Positions 31,789 to 44,656 of a stretch of 64,000 bases of DNA are shown here, piece after piece. Positions within the stretch are counted from its first letter, which is position 1. The number at the start of each line of letters is the position of its first letter. The stretch is from Nereocystis luetkeana (taxonomy: Eukaryota > Sar > Phaeophyceae > Laminariales > Laminariaceae): the NCBI GenBank assembly GCA_031213475.1, contig JARUPZ010000002.1, forward strand, positions 13,092,951-13,156,950. Reading direction: 5' to 3'. Made by a program: the position numbers and the translations under genes. The notes under the pieces were generated by a model. The model saw only the letters and a list, made by a program, of their open reading frames with translations. It searched no databases and was not told the DNA's origin.

Positions 31789-32841
31789 CCCGGAAATGTA
31801 GGGACCGGGTGGGTGGGTGGGTGGTAATGTGGACACACACCCGAATGCTCCTCACATTCAATTGCGCGGACAGAGTGGTGATAGCCTATACTATTAATAT
31901 TATCGCGGACGCTGCTTCTTCGCGTGCGGGGGGAGGGGCGCATCGTTTCCGTTTGTTTGTCGCTTCTGCTGTGGTGACGGTGTTTGTTTTTAGTGCGTTT
32001 TTTTTTCTTCTGCTTTTTTTTTTATGGACTCACACCGGCAGGTAGATGGACGGTGGTATGTTTTCTGAAGCGCTTGTTTTTCGTTCATCGTTGGAAGCTT
32101 TGAAGAGTCACCAAGTTGTTTCACTCCGTGTCATCGGCCTTCGACGACGTCGCCTCACCGGGAGGCAACGAAAAGGCGAGGCGCATCGTCGTTCCGGGGG
32201 TCTTCTTTTTTTTTCTTTTAATTTCCCTCCTTACTCGCCCTACTTTAGGTTAGGCGCGTAGCGGGGGATTGAGACATGTCGGTGGGGTAGGCGGAGGGGG
32301 AGAAGAGAGGTGGGGCGACATTGTGACGACGTATGCGTATAACGAGCTTTCTTGCTGTCGACGAGTCAGCAGAATAAATGTCATCATCATACCAGCAGGT
32401 GTTGTATTGTTTCTAATCTCTCCCACATCGTTGGGCTTGTATCATAGCGAATGCTGACGACCTCGATTCTGTTTCGACGATTGAGTGACTCTACTCGTCA
32501 GCATTATTACGTGAAATATTTTTTCATGGCTCCTGACTGGAGCGCTTGACGCCTCTCACTGATCGCGTATTTTTTGTTTTCACGACACATAGTATTGCAA
32601 CCGGTAGGATTTATCGTTCGCCACTAGACTCGGTTGGGTGGCATCCCATCCCCTGACCTGACCGCTCGAAAGCGTTTTGTGGTGCGAGTAGTGAGGCTGC
32701 ACTGGAGGAGAATCAAGGCTAAACCGAAAGTGGCCCCCGTTGAACCTGTGTGTCGGCCACTACTGTGCACCTCGTTCGCCTGTAATCAACGGAGCCAGAA
32801 GCAGCAAGCGTGATCGATACACCCATTTTTTTTTCTTCCAG

Positions 32842-32926
32842 ACGATGACCCCAATATCGGCCTTCATGCCGGGAAGCAATCGTATCTTTCTTTTTCGTGG
32901 CATACCCTTTATTGCAGTATACCAAG
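32842..32926 (+). CDS. Isolated exon candidate
   Basis: A strong pyrimidine tract and CAG precede an 85-nt open stretch starting ACG ATG and ending CAAG|GTAGAT. It encodes TMTPISAFMPGSNRIFLF followed by a hydrophobic stretch. A phase-compatible continuation exists at about 33,000-33,124 (to a stop). I cannot place it in a gene model and do not recognise the product. Confidence 0.35.
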
Positions 32927-33148
32927 GTAGATCGTATGTTTCCGATCTGTGATACAGTAGATCTTATTGTTATCGATGTTATAATAAGGGGAGAAGGTGC
33001 GTCGAGAGACGGGCCAATAAGGGATCACGTCGTCTCCCAGTGCCCGCTATATTATCTGCGGGTGGTTCGGGCGGTGTTGGGAGTTGCAGGTTTATTTCTT
33101 GAATGCCTCCCCTGCCTGCCTTGACTGCCTACTAAATAAACCCCTTAA

Positions 33149-33211
33149 GGACTGCAGTCCCGTTTGGGAACAAAATACTTAGATTTCTCCCCAAGACGGG
33201 ACTGCAGTCCC
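33149..33211. mobile_element. MITE-2, copy 5
   Basis: GGACTGCAGTCCCGTTTGGG...CCAAGACGGGACTGCAGTCC. The shortest copy, with flanks CCCCTTAA and AAAAAGGGTTAAG that extend the inverted repeat. Confidence 0.8.
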
Positions 33212-33284
33212 AAAAAGGGTTAAGCAACTGGCCTTCACCTATTGCTTTGTTGTTTAATTTTTGGAACAATTTTCACCGATCGAT

Positions 33285-33463
33285 GAGGACTACGTATTGA
33301 CTGTGTCTATACCGCGGCAAAACGACGGAGCGAGTAGTGGATGCAGAATTTGCCCACCGTTCAAAGTTGGTAGGTGTCGTCACGTGTTTGATTCGCAGGC
33401 CAATACTCCGGGGTTTGGTATATGTGCCTCCGTTCCGCGCCGCTCTCTTGAGGGGAAGACTTG
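33285..33463 (+). CDS. Isolated exon candidate
   Basis: Open from an acceptor-like GATGAG near 33,288 to the donor ACTTG|GTGAGT. It encodes YVLTVSIPRQNDG, a Cys-containing stretch (SGCRICPPF) and ANTPGFGICASVPRRS. Composition and the good donor suggest coding. It may belong with 32,842-32,926 and 36,507-36,647, but the phases do not all connect without a missing exon. Confidence 0.35.
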
Positions 33464-33479
33464 GTGAGTAGCTAATAAT

Positions 33480-33632
33480 GTACGCTCATTTATAAGGACC
33501 AAGACAAAGGCTTGTTCCGCACCATTAAAATAATAGTAAGTAAAGTAGTGTACGACAAGGTATTTAGCTAAATTTAATGTAGTACGCTCATTTTTAAGGA
33601 CCAAGACAAAGGCTTGTTCCGCACCGTTAACA
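33480..33632. repeat. Direct duplication, ~110 bp period
   Basis: TAAGGACCAAGACAAAGGCT and the following 20 bases occur twice, at about 33,493 and 33,597. From 33.6 to 36.4 kb I see no supported gene. Confidence 0.8.
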
Positions 33633-36506
33633 TCCCATCCAGATTCCAATAAATAATGGAAATGCTAGCCCAGCCGTCGGGAAGCTCAAGAGGAGGAGTA
33701 CCCGGTATGTACCGAGTGCTTGTTACTTACTCACTCGATTGAGCTAGCTGCTGTGTTGCGTTTTCTCGAACCACGTTTGTTTTGCGTTTGGTTAGAGTTT
33801 GTGCTGCGCTTCGTCGGAGGGAAAGCAAGAATGATGCTAGCGAGCAAAAATGACACCAAAACATTCAATTGTTCACTTCCTTGTTGATCCCACATGCGAA
33901 GATAAAACTGCCAGGAGAAACTGTCTTGTCAAGAGAAAACACGCACTATGAAGTGGCATGGGTGTACTCATAGGCCCGCGGCGAGAGTAACCCGTAGTAA
34001 TAAAATAATACCAGGTACTCTGTATTGTAGTATTTATAGTTAATTGGCGTCCGCCAGGCAGGACAAAGCAAGGGCATTTAAGTAGAGGACTCTTAAGTAG
34101 AGGACTCTACAAAATTATAACACAACAGCATGGATCGCATGGATGGCAAGTTATTATAACCCCGCGAGATTATATGTCTGTGACCGTGACCTGTTGCGAC
34201 AAGTGAGCGCTGTATCCTAGGTATCATAATATATACAAGGCGCTTCGCTCCGCGGGTGGCCTACGCCGCCCGCTACGCTCGCTCTGGAAGGAAAAAAGTA
34301 CATCGAATTATGCGAAGTGACAGAGGTCCACGATTGAGTTTAGGTCGTAATTGCAAACCGGCGACTTGATAATGCCAAGAGTCCCGCCGCCATGCTTCAG
34401 GAACAAACAGCTCCGACGCCAGCTCGAATGCCACATATGCGCTTCGCGTCGCGGATGTCGTACGTACGTACATACCCCAGGTAGGATACTGCTGTCTGTA
34501 TTTATTTTCTTCTTTCGATATACTCTTTATGTCTGTACTCTTATGTAGGAAGAAGGCGAAAGCACAGCACGGCACAGCAGCAAAAAAAATGAAAATGAAA
34601 CCGAAAACTCGGAAAGGGGAAAAAATCCCCGTCCCCTCTCGTGTAATAATTTTCTGCCTGATGGGAACACCTTGCACCCGGTCGAAAAGAAGAAAAGAAA
34701 AAATTCGCACAGAAGAGCTTCTCTCTCAGCCTCGAACGCCGTCTGCCCCTCTCGCGACCACCTCGCTACCGATTCGGTCCGGGTAAAGCTTTTATCACTC
34801 TCTGCCACAATCAGCCCCGTCGCCCGCCCCGCGTGAAGCCCGGTGCTCACCGTGGCCGTCGTTCGCCAGCTCGATGACGTTGGTGTTCAAACTGCACACC
34901 TCCCTCTTTCAACTTCAGCGTGGTCGCAAAAATAAGCACCGCTTGAATAGTATCTTGCCCTCCTGAACGACCTTTATAAACTCGTACATACTCTATCAAC
35001 AATCATAAATCGAAGCCAGACAAAGCCCGTTCATGCATCCCTCGTGTCTCGAGGCACACGCGACGCCTAGGCACGAAAGCGGCGACCGCGCTCCTCGCAA
35101 CCCCCCCTCTACCCGCCAGCACCCGCTGACACCCGCGACGGTGCCGGGTCCTCCCGCGATGCCGTGCTCGGAGAACACGCACGCACACGAAACGAAAGAA
35201 GAAAAAAGGAAGAAATGGCCGAGAAAACAAAGAACTGCTGGAAAGGTCCGGCAAGTAATGAAAGGAGGCGGTTTGGAAGTGGGAGCTCTGAGAGGCCAGG
35301 GATGCACCAACCGAGCATGCTCAGGGGTTGTGATCTATAAGTATGTGTATAGTTCTATAGTAGTAGTGCGTACCAGGTATGTACAAGAACCAGTCTATCA
35401 CGTCATCGATGATAAATAGTTGCCTTGTTCCATTATAATACCATGGTTGATACCACAATGTATCCCCTCGAAGCGAAATATCATTAATTATTTTTATTGA
35501 CGTATTTTTTTTAATTTTGTAATTTGACCCTCAGCATAAAAACTTGTTTTTGGGAATTAATTTTTAGAATTTTATAACTCAACCGAAGGTTTCGTATCAC
35601 GTCATATCATACGTATCACGTAATAGTTTAAAGTATATATGTATATATATATATATACTCGCACGTATGGAGCCTGTCCTCCACACACGTCTTCAAGAAA
35701 ACACACGCTTGATTGATTGTAGACACAGAGGACGGAGAACACACCACGCCCACCTCTCCACGGTCCAGAGGCTCTAGTTTTTGTAAGTTTTGTGGCGGGT
35801 CTTACATCTATTTGCAAGAAGAAGGAGAGCAACGTCACCACACCATCACGGAGACGCGAGAGATGTGTGCGAGGCGCTCTCTCGCCGCTCGTTGTCATTC
35901 CCTTTTATTGCGCTTTTTATCTCAGTGTTTTCCCCTGCCTCTTTAATAATAATTTCCTTCTGGACGGTGTGTGACATCGGCAGCACATACATGCATGCTA
36001 CATACGGACATACAAATACAACAGCTGCTATTAATAGCAACGCACAAACAACATGTATGCCACACATGATATTATAACACAAACAAACGAGTTGCGGGAC
36101 GGCGGGACGCGGCGTGAAGTAGAGAGCGGAGCATGCATGCCTATATCCCTATCGGATGGTGGATTTCATGTTCACTACTGGTATGTATGTTTATACTGCT
36201 GTCTCTTCCTGTCGGTCCCTGTCTGCGTAATATATTATCCTGCCGCGCTCCATACTCAACTACCCGCAGCTATTACACCGCATGCCCCGAGATATCACAC
36301 GTATCCCTGACCATGCGATGATCGTGATACGAAGATACGAAGATAGTATGTTGGCGCCGTTGTGCGGCACAATATCCAACCAATGACGGCTAACGCGGTG
36401 GGTTTTGGTTTGGGTGAATTGTTGATTTCTCGCTATAATAGCCGCCAGACTTGCCAGACACAGCCAGCCAGCCGCCGCAGCCTCTCTCTTTTCTCTCCCC
36501 TCTCAG

Positions 36507-36647
36507 TCCCGCGCTCCCCCTACGCACAGCCTCGGCGCCTCAGCAAGGTCGGTCGCGACAAACTCTGCGAAGACTTTGCCGAGGGAAGTTCCCCAGATCG
36601 TGTGCATCGTCAACGCCCAGACGGAGAGAGACACCACAACAGAGTAA
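36507..36647 (+). CDS. Probable terminal exon of an unidentified gene
   Basis: A textbook acceptor (CTCTCCCCTCTCAG) is followed by 46 codons and a TAA. The frame encodes SVATNSAKTLPREVPQIVCI then VNAQTERDTTTE; the other two frames are poor. A TACCTGGTA palindrome starts directly after the stop. The upstream exons are not identified. Confidence 0.45.
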   Translation, partial: SRAPPTHSLGASARSVATNSAKTLPREVPQIVCIVNAQTERDTTTE

Positions 36648-38369
36648 TACCTGGTAAACAACACTTTATTAGCTGCGCTGAATATATTTCATGCTCGCCG
36701 GTACTACTACTTCCACTGCTGCTGCCGCTACTACTGCTGCTGCTGCTGCTGGTTGGTATACTGCAAATACAAGCGAAGATGATAGCCGCACCATATCGAT
36801 CATTGCTGTGGTCGCGACATCTTCGACATCGGGCGCCTCGGGAGGGGCCTCAGACCTCATGATGAGGTGAGGGTATGCTAGCAATATAGAAGGGCGAGAG
36901 GACGGCATGTATGCGTTGTTTTAGGCAAAATCTACTAGTAGTAGTAGTAGTAATTATTATTTCTCTTGCCATCCGACAATGTGCAGCATGATCTTCAACA
37001 TGGATCACTCATAACTTTCCCAAAAAATCTACTATTAATACCAGGTATCGGTACATTTTTCCAGCACTGAGCATGGTAGCGTGTAGACTATTATCACACA
37101 TCACATACATACGGAGGGGCATAGCGGCGGCAGCCCATGATACACTTGGTGCTGATATATTTATATGCAAACCCAAAGCTGCAAACCTGAACTCGTCAAA
37201 AATTATTGTAAAATTTAATGCTGATACGTGACACGTTACGTACGTACCAGGCCAGGTACAGCTTGCTTGCTTCCTCTACAGTAGTAGTGGTGGTACGTAT
37301 AACAATATCCCACGCGTCGCCGCCGCTACTACTGCTGCTGTTCGTTGTTGTTGGTGATTGCAGTAAGATGGTATCATACAGCAGTAGTAGTTTACATCGA
37401 GGGCGGATGGTGCCGAATGTTAAACAAAAAAAATGAACAGCAGCGACTGCAGTAATAGGACTCCCGTACAGCAGAACCTCAGCAACACACTTTTCTCTCA
37501 GAATCCCTGGCTGTGTGTGCGGCCCATCGAATGCACCCGATTTTTGAACATCACATTTGAACACAACTATTAAGACTGTAGCACGGTCGTTGTGCTTGCT
37601 GGGTACGTGAGGAAGAAGCGAGCGCACCGACATCAGAGAAAGGCAGGCCGTATGGGCTCGTCGTGTATGTGCCCCCCTTTGTATGCCTTCGGCCGTCGCC
37701 ACCGTTGCTCTTGCGGGTTTGACTTTAGGCGAGCTACGTACTACAGTACAATGTCATGCGGTACACAGGATACCAGCATAGACTAGACTACATATATACC
37801 TGGTATATATATATATATATATATATATATTAAGTACCTTGAGCGTCCGTCGTCCGTTGCCGCGCAAACAAACGAGCGCTCGACGTAGGAACTTACTCAG
37901 CTTTCACAGATGAGTATCAACTACTCAATCGGCCAGCTTCACAGCTGGCCTATTTGTAACAGTAACAATTTTATACGCAACATGAACGCGACGGGATGGA
38001 GCTCGGGCCGCCAATCAAGCAAGGGTACACGGAACGAAAAAAAAATACCCCACTTTTTTTCTAAAGTTGAAAAAAATGCAAAAAAACATGTTTTATTCAA
38101 CTTTTGAAAAAAATCCGGCCGCACGCACGCACGCCCATGGTCTTGACCTGGAGCCGGCAATTAAAGTAAAGGGTCCAACCCGCGTACGTACATACCAGGT
38201 AGTTTATTTCCACTTCTAACATGGTGGCGAGTGTAGGTGCGTTTTCTCTTTTTTTCTTTGTGTCTACCCCTGCGCCACTACACAATTTCGTGTTTACCGG
38301 AATGGTTAGTAAAACTTCGGGTAGAGCTTCTGGCCTGCGCACGACTTTCTTCCTAGGGCGAGCAAGACG

Positions 38370-38690
38370 GGGGGGGGGGGGTGTACTCGATAGAAGAGAT
38401 GTACTCGATCTCATGCATGGCCGTAGTCGTATGACCATAGACCCTCGCATCCCTACAATGCCGGGACGGAGCATGTCGGGTTTTCACCGACCAGGCAGAC
38501 ATTGCTTGCACCAAGCGCGAAGCACCGTGAGGTGTCCGGCGAGTCGCATGAAGGGTGAGCTACATCCTACTAAGAACCGCTTTTGAGGCGGGCTTTCTTG
38601 CATATGGACGACAGCTTCAATGAGTTGATTTAATTTCCGGTGTAGGCATTTCCAGAGACAGCAATGGACGGGGGGGGGGGGGGGGGGTAA
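38370..38690 (+). mobile_element. Composite-family G1 element, full-length, G-runs at both ends
   Basis: Complete 300-bp G1 unit between two G-runs (38,369-38,380 and 38,669-38,687). It is colinear with the inverted copies at 27.06 and 29.5 kb. It contains CCTACAATGCCGGGACGGAG, GAGGTGTCCGGCGAGTCGCA and ATTTCCGGTGTAGGCATTTC. No ORF of note. Confidence 0.8.
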
Positions 38691-38819
38691 CGTGAGAGAA
38701 ACAATCCGTCCACCAAATACCACCATGCTGTTCGTAAATAGAAGGATCGATTGATTTTCATATTAAAACCCAAACGGTCCTCATATGTACTGGTTTGCTG
38801 TTAAGCAGGGCATTCCTCG

Positions 38820-39415
38820 GGATGTTTCCCGCGGTTTCGTGTGGGATTCGGGATAATCTCGTGGTCCCGTGATAGATGTGAAGTCCCGTGCCTGCACAAA
38901 CGCGTCCCGCACGAATTATAATATCACGCTGCCGCGCCACGGAAAGTGCAGATCCCGTTCCCGCACGAACGCGTTCGGCATAAATTATTTACATGCCGTT
39001 CCCGCACAAACACGTCCCGCACAAAAAGAGGCAAAGAACAACCTTCAACTGAACGGCTGCACTTCACTTGCGGGCAGCTACAGCTCCCCACAAAAACCCA
39101 GAAACGAACGCAATTGGGTCGTGCTACGTACGAGGTGAGTGGAGGCGTCGGATGCACCACACAGCAGTCGGAGCGAGCCAGAAATCCCGCGGTCCCGTGA
39201 TAAATGTGAATCCCGCGCCCGCACAATCGTGTCCCGCACAGATTCTAACATCCCGCTCCCGCGCCACTGAAAAATGTAAATCCCGTTCCCGCACAAACAC
39301 GTCCCGCGGTGGCCACATCCCGAACAAATAGTACCGTTTAGTCCCGGGGTAACTGAGTCCCGCGGGATATTGTCCCGGAGTCGAAAAGGCGTCCCGAGAA
39401 ATGCCCTGTTATTAC
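38820..39415. repeat. Degenerate TCCCG-rich repeat field
   Basis: TCCCG recurs every 10-20 bases, in phrases such as GATCCCGTTCCCGCACGAAC, CACAAACACGTCCCGCAC and GGTCCCGTGATA. These phrases appear at least twice each, at 38.86-39.02 and 39.19-39.31 kb. A similar GGGTC field is at 58,680-58,850. Confidence 0.65.
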
Positions 39416-39760
39416 GTAGGAGACCGCGGTTTGGCCCCTTGACTGACCGCCCCCACACTAAAACTAGTACATTGGGGGCAACCTAGGCCGTGACCTGCCT
39501 CCTACTGCCGTAGCGCCTTTGCCCAACACCCACAGCAAGAAAACCTGAAGCATGAAAGCGTTACAGTAATCCTCGAAAAACAAAGGTGTTGCGTGTGGCG
39601 TTATTTTATTCTGGTGGGAAAACTATGCTGTGGTTGGCGACACAACAAATAGATCGCCCGCACGGTGGCACCCACGCCGCAGTGGCCGCACCCCCCCCCC
39701 CCCCCAACCCCCTTGCTACGCGCCCCCCACTCCCCTCCCACACTTCCATTACCCCCCCAG

Positions 39761-40738
39761 GAGAACCAAGCGGTCCGAACTCGACGACAGTCGCCGCCCA
39801 GTGAAAGCGGTGTTGCTGGGGTGGCCGTTCACCGACGCACAACAGCCCTGGTTTGCCCCGATCCGCATTCCGTTCGAGCGAGCGGTGCAGCTCGTGGTCG
39901 CACTAGATGCGGTCCTCCGGTGCGGCCCCTCGACCGAGGCTGTCGATACCGCCCTGGAAGAACCCAGGCTCACGCTCCGCAGCGGCCAGGAGCTCCGTCA
40001 CGGCTACAACGGCTGCGGTGGTTGCGGCGGCGGCGGCGGGGGCGGCGGTAGCGGCCGCGGCAGCAACAGCCTAGAGCTTGAGGCGATGAAGGAAGTAATG
40101 CACGTCTTGTGGCCCGGTGTTGGGCCGAGCATGTCTTCCTCTTTGCCCCCCCCCTACGCCGACGACGAGGTTTTTTTCATGGCTCGATGGGTCCTGCTGC
40201 ACCTGAAGGGTTGCTCCGGAGAGCCGGACGGCTGCGACCGCGACCGAGCGAGCCTGGGCTGTGCTCTTGTGCGACAGGTTTTGGCTGGAAGCACCTACTC
40301 TTCTTCCCCGTCGCTGTTTTTGTCGAGTTCTCCATCAGAAAATGATGTCGCTCCTCCTGAGCGACACGGGAAAATCACCACCACCACCATCGCGGCTCAA
40401 AACAGCGCGGACCAAACCACGCCCACGACGACCTCCTCGGGGCGGGCGGTGGCATCATACAGCGCAGGCGGTCAGAGTTCCTATTTTTTTTTCAGGGCGC
40501 TAGGACGTGGAACGTCCACCGTTTTATTCGGGGGGGCATACAGCATCGGCCGACACCCTCTGGCCGCCATGTCGCTGAAGGACGAGGAGCAGGAGGAGGA
40601 GGAGGAAGGGGAGGACGATGCCGAAACATCCCACGGAAACTGGATCAGGGCCGGCAGCATCACGGTGGGTATATTCGGTACGCCGGAAGAACGACGTCAG
40701 AGGGTGCCATCACCAGGTGCGGACAAGCTGCCACTGCT

Positions 40739-40788
<50 letters not shown>

Positions 40789-43281
40789 GGCGGCCGCTGT
40801 GTGAGGCCCCCGCAGAATCGCGCGTCGCCGCCGTGGCGTTGACGCGACTACAAAAATATTGCTCTGATGCCGGCCCTCCGCGCTTAGTCGCGCATCCTGC
40901 CATCGCCCGGCAGCCGTCAAAGGTTTCTTGTTCGTCTGAAGGGCGGAAAGAACTCGGGCAGTGGCGTAACGACAGGGGGGTGCGACGAGACGCGCCGGGA
41001 GACACCCAGGTCGCTTCTCCCGCGACAAAATGCCCCTCAGCAGCGGTGTCGATTGTCGAACGCGAAACGACTGTCGCCTGCGCTAACCTCCCAACCGTCT
41101 CCCACGCAGGCCACCCGCGTGCGGAGGCTAGTGGCCCTTTAGGACTCAGGGTCGACACTTCGTGGAGGAAAACGCCGGTCGCGTTCTCCACGTCGCTCCG
41201 GGGAACAACCGTAGCCGCCACCGTAGCCGCCGCCGACACTGACGCCAACACAAACACCGTCGCCGCCGCCACCGGCAGAACTTCTTCCTTCTCTCCAGCG
41301 TCACACTCGCACCAGACAATGGCGCACACTGCTGGCCGACAGATGGGTGCGCAAGAAGGCGCCGCCGCGCGTCAAGAGCGTTGGTGGGAAGAGACACCCT
41401 CCCCCCCTCCCCAGCGGGGTCGACCTCTTCGGCCGTGCACGCCGCCCTCCTCGTCTTCCTCCCGCTCCGGGATTCGCCCCGATCACCTGTCACCACCTCT
41501 CGCCGGCCCGCGTCCCAGCAGTGAATCTGCTGAGGATGCTTCGTGTACTACGCCAACATCGCCGTCTGCAAAGGAGGGATTGGTTGCCGCTTGCGTGTCT
41601 CCGTCTTCTTTTTCTTCTCCGCGGAGGGGGAGGTGTCGCTCGCCCTCCTCCCCCCGCGGCCGGCCGGCCTCGCCGTCTTGCGGGCGATGCAGGTCGCGCC
41701 CTCCGTCTCCGCGGCTGGCGCGTCCCGGCTCGACTTCGCCGTCAACGAGAAGGCGTACGGCTGCCGTTTGCAGCCCGGTGGCCGTGACCAACTGCAGCTT
41801 CCCTAAGGTGAAAGCGCCTGGTGCCCCGCCTGACGCAGATACATACGTAGATATCACAAAAGTATACGATACGACTCACTCTCCTCTGTTGTTGCATAGC
41901 ACCGGCTACATACATAGGCCACTGCTGCATACTTCGAAGTATATATTTTCATCATGCGAAGCTGGACTTTCTATACCGGTATGAACACGTGAAGCGCCAA
42001 TATTTTGTTTGGTTTCAAGAATTGAGTTCAGCGATGTTCTTTCCTACCTAAAGCGCGCTTCTTTTTCTTTCGCCTCCGGAATCGTATCCGGTTACCGCAA
42101 TCACGAGAAACTTGAGCGCGCGTGCGGTGCGGCCACGCATAGTGAATGAATGCATGCTGTTTCCCCCCTCCCCTTGGAGGAACTTGACCAATTGTTCTGG
42201 TGATGGGGATCGATGTGCGGCGCGGAAGCAGCAAGTGCGTTTCCTTGCGGCAGCGACCACGGGCATTTCTTGGTGTACTAAGTATTCTTGTTTTCTCGGG
42301 AGTTCCGGAGCTTCGCGCGTTGCGCACAACATTTGAGACAGATGATACTATGCACTGATGGGAGGGCGTAGTATCTCCGCAAAACCGCGGGCGAAACTCG
42401 GGGGCGAAAATATAACCGGTTACCTGGTGGTACTTTATGCCCCGTCCGCAAACGAGCTGAGAAAAATGCGTATATAAATAGTGCAACACCCGCTCGATAC
42501 AATAGTCGTACGTAGGTTGCTGACACACGAACAGTCTTAAAACTACGCTTGAAAGTACGAGATGCTATATAAGTTTTTGGGTCGTTGTCCGAGCTGTTGC
42601 TGTGCCGGCCACATTACTTATCTGGTGTATATTCATGCGGGAATCACCCCATCCTTCATATATCTGAGATATGTACCTGGTGGTACTTTATGCCCCGTCC
42701 ACAAACAAGCCGAGAAAAATGAATATACAAACAGTGCGACGCACGCTCGATGCAATAGTCGTCCGTAGGTTGCTGAAACGCGAACAATCTTGAAACTACG
42801 CTTGAAAGTACGACATACTATATAAATACTTTTGAATCGTTGTCCGAGCTGTTGCTGGACAGGCCACATTACTTATCTGGTGTATATTCGTGCGGAAATC
42901 ACCTCATCCTGCATATAACTGCAACTTGTTTGTTTGCATACTGTAAGCGCTGACTCGGGTTCCTGTCTCTTGGCCAGCAGGCCGAAAAAACCGAGGACGA
43001 CCAGGACGGTTCGACAGCGACTGTCACGCCCCCGCTGACGCCGCTGGAAGTCACCCCGCCGGGGTCGAGAGCACGGTCGTCGGGGGTATCTCCCGCCTCG
43101 AGGAGCCCCCCCCCCTCCGCCGGGAGCGTCGAGTCCACCACTTACGCGAGAAGCAGCAAGCCACTCGGGTTCTTCAAAGATGACGACGAACCCACGAAGG
43201 CCACGATCACGACTGCCGCGACGACGACGGCGGAGGTAGAAAATAATGACAACGAATCGAAAAATCGAAAGGAACGCGGAA

Positions 43282-43339
<58 letters not shown>

Positions 43340-43874
43340 GTGCGAGTGCCTCGCCCCTTGTTTATAGCCAGAGCAACACGCGAGGATAGAGTATATCTTG
43401 TACATGTTTTTTATTCGGCGAGTTGTTGAACACGAAACGTCCTTCGAGTAAGGCTCGGTTTCTGTGCTGCCGTTACAGTTTTTGTCTGAACATTGTCTCG
43501 AGCATAAAAAAAGAGATACTGATGGGTTAGCGTCTCTTGAGCGGCTACCAGGCCAGTGACTAAAGTAGTGCTGTGCACGAGTAGCGTTGATCAAGAGAGG
43601 ATAAGAGCGGTGCTACAGGCGTATCAGCGCCTTGGTTGCCTGTACCGTGCCGGTGCTAGGTGATGTTTGTTTTTAGGAGGCGGTTCTCGACTATGTATCG
43701 TTGTAAAAATCCCGCCCTAACCGCGCTTATCGTACCCGCGTACTTCCCTTTGTTTCTTTCAGGGGGTTTCGGGCGTCGCGAGTACGACCCTCAGCCCTGT
43801 ACCTCACGCCAAACAGCGGTCGTGTGGAAACAAAATCGGTTTCTACGGGATACTCAGTCGCAACGCTCGGGGCC

Positions 43875-43914
<40 letters not shown>

Positions 43915-44656
43915 CAATGGCGGCAGTTTCTGCAACAACGGAGGCGCCTGTGGCGACAGCTTCCGCCAGACGGTTGTCGGCACCAATTCGTCCATTAACA
44001 AAGAACCGCTGAAGAAGGGCAGAGCCGCGTCGGAAGCCTTCCCCGCCAACCTCGAACAAAAACCTGATAAAGCCGCTGCTGATGTCGCTGCCGGCGCCTC
44101 CGCCGCCACCGATGCCACCACCGCTATTAACACCATATTGGCTGCCGCCGCCGCCTCCACCACCACCACCACCACTACTACCATCGATTTCACCATTGCT
44201 GCCACCGCCACCGCCGCCTATGATGGCGGTCGCGCGGCACGCCGCGTTTCATGGAGCCCTCTGGTGCTGGCGAGGGACGAAGCCGCCACGGCAATCAAGT
44301 GTTTCATCTCGCGCTTTCGGAAGTCCGAAGTGATCAAGCGCCGCGTGGCCCACGAACAAGCCGCGGCGAGGCTGTTCCTTGTCAAGCGGCGGGCGGAGCG
44401 GGAGCGGGAGCAGGAGGCGGTACGGGGGCGACCGGCGATGAGCCGTCGCCGCCCCGTCGCCCAACGGGGCGGCTTCTTCCGGCTGCTGTGGAGTCTCGAG
44501 AGGAGCGACCTGAGAGGTTATAGATTGTGGTCGGACCCAGAGCCTTTCATCGCCTTTGGAACCACCGACTGTTCTCAACCGGTCCGCTGGGCACTGGGAG
44601 ACTACGTGCGGCGAATGGCAACCGACCTGCTGAATCGCGGTCAGGCGAGGACGTGA
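39761..44656 (+). CDS. Large low-complexity protein with possible IQ-like motif, 5' incomplete
   Basis: Three exons join in phase: 39,761-41,807, 42,978-43,235 and 43,763-44,656 (stop), giving at least 1,065 residues. The first 300 residues hold the most ordered part (PFERAVQLVVALDAVLRC; LELEAMKEVMHVLWPGV; DDEVFFMARWVLLHLKGC). Then come Ser/Thr-rich sequence, an acidic run, a Pro tract of about 16 encoded by (CCG)n at 40,736-40,788, and an Arg/Ser/Pro-rich region. The last exon has an Ala/Thr-rich stretch, then AATAIKCFISRFRKSEVIKR, which resembles a degenerate calmodulin-binding IQ motif, followed by a basic helix and the tail GYRLWSDPEPFIAFGTTDC. Family unknown. The first exon begins with one base completing a codon, so an upstream exon is missing from the model. 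Confidence 0.65.
42419..42920. repeat. ~252 bp tandem duplication in an intron
   Basis: Two adjacent units (42,419-42,671 and 42,672-42,920) share long identical stretches such as TACGCTTGAAAGTACGA and CACATTACTTATCTGGTGTA. They lie in the first intron of the large low-complexity gene. Similar short minus-strand ORFs occur in both units, but the stops and indels argue against coding. Confidence 0.9.

Noticed and set aside
34273..34850. Minus-strand ORFs of 107-145 codons
   Set aside because: Parts look protein-like, but there is no consistent splice model and the region is repeat-free background, so support is too weak.
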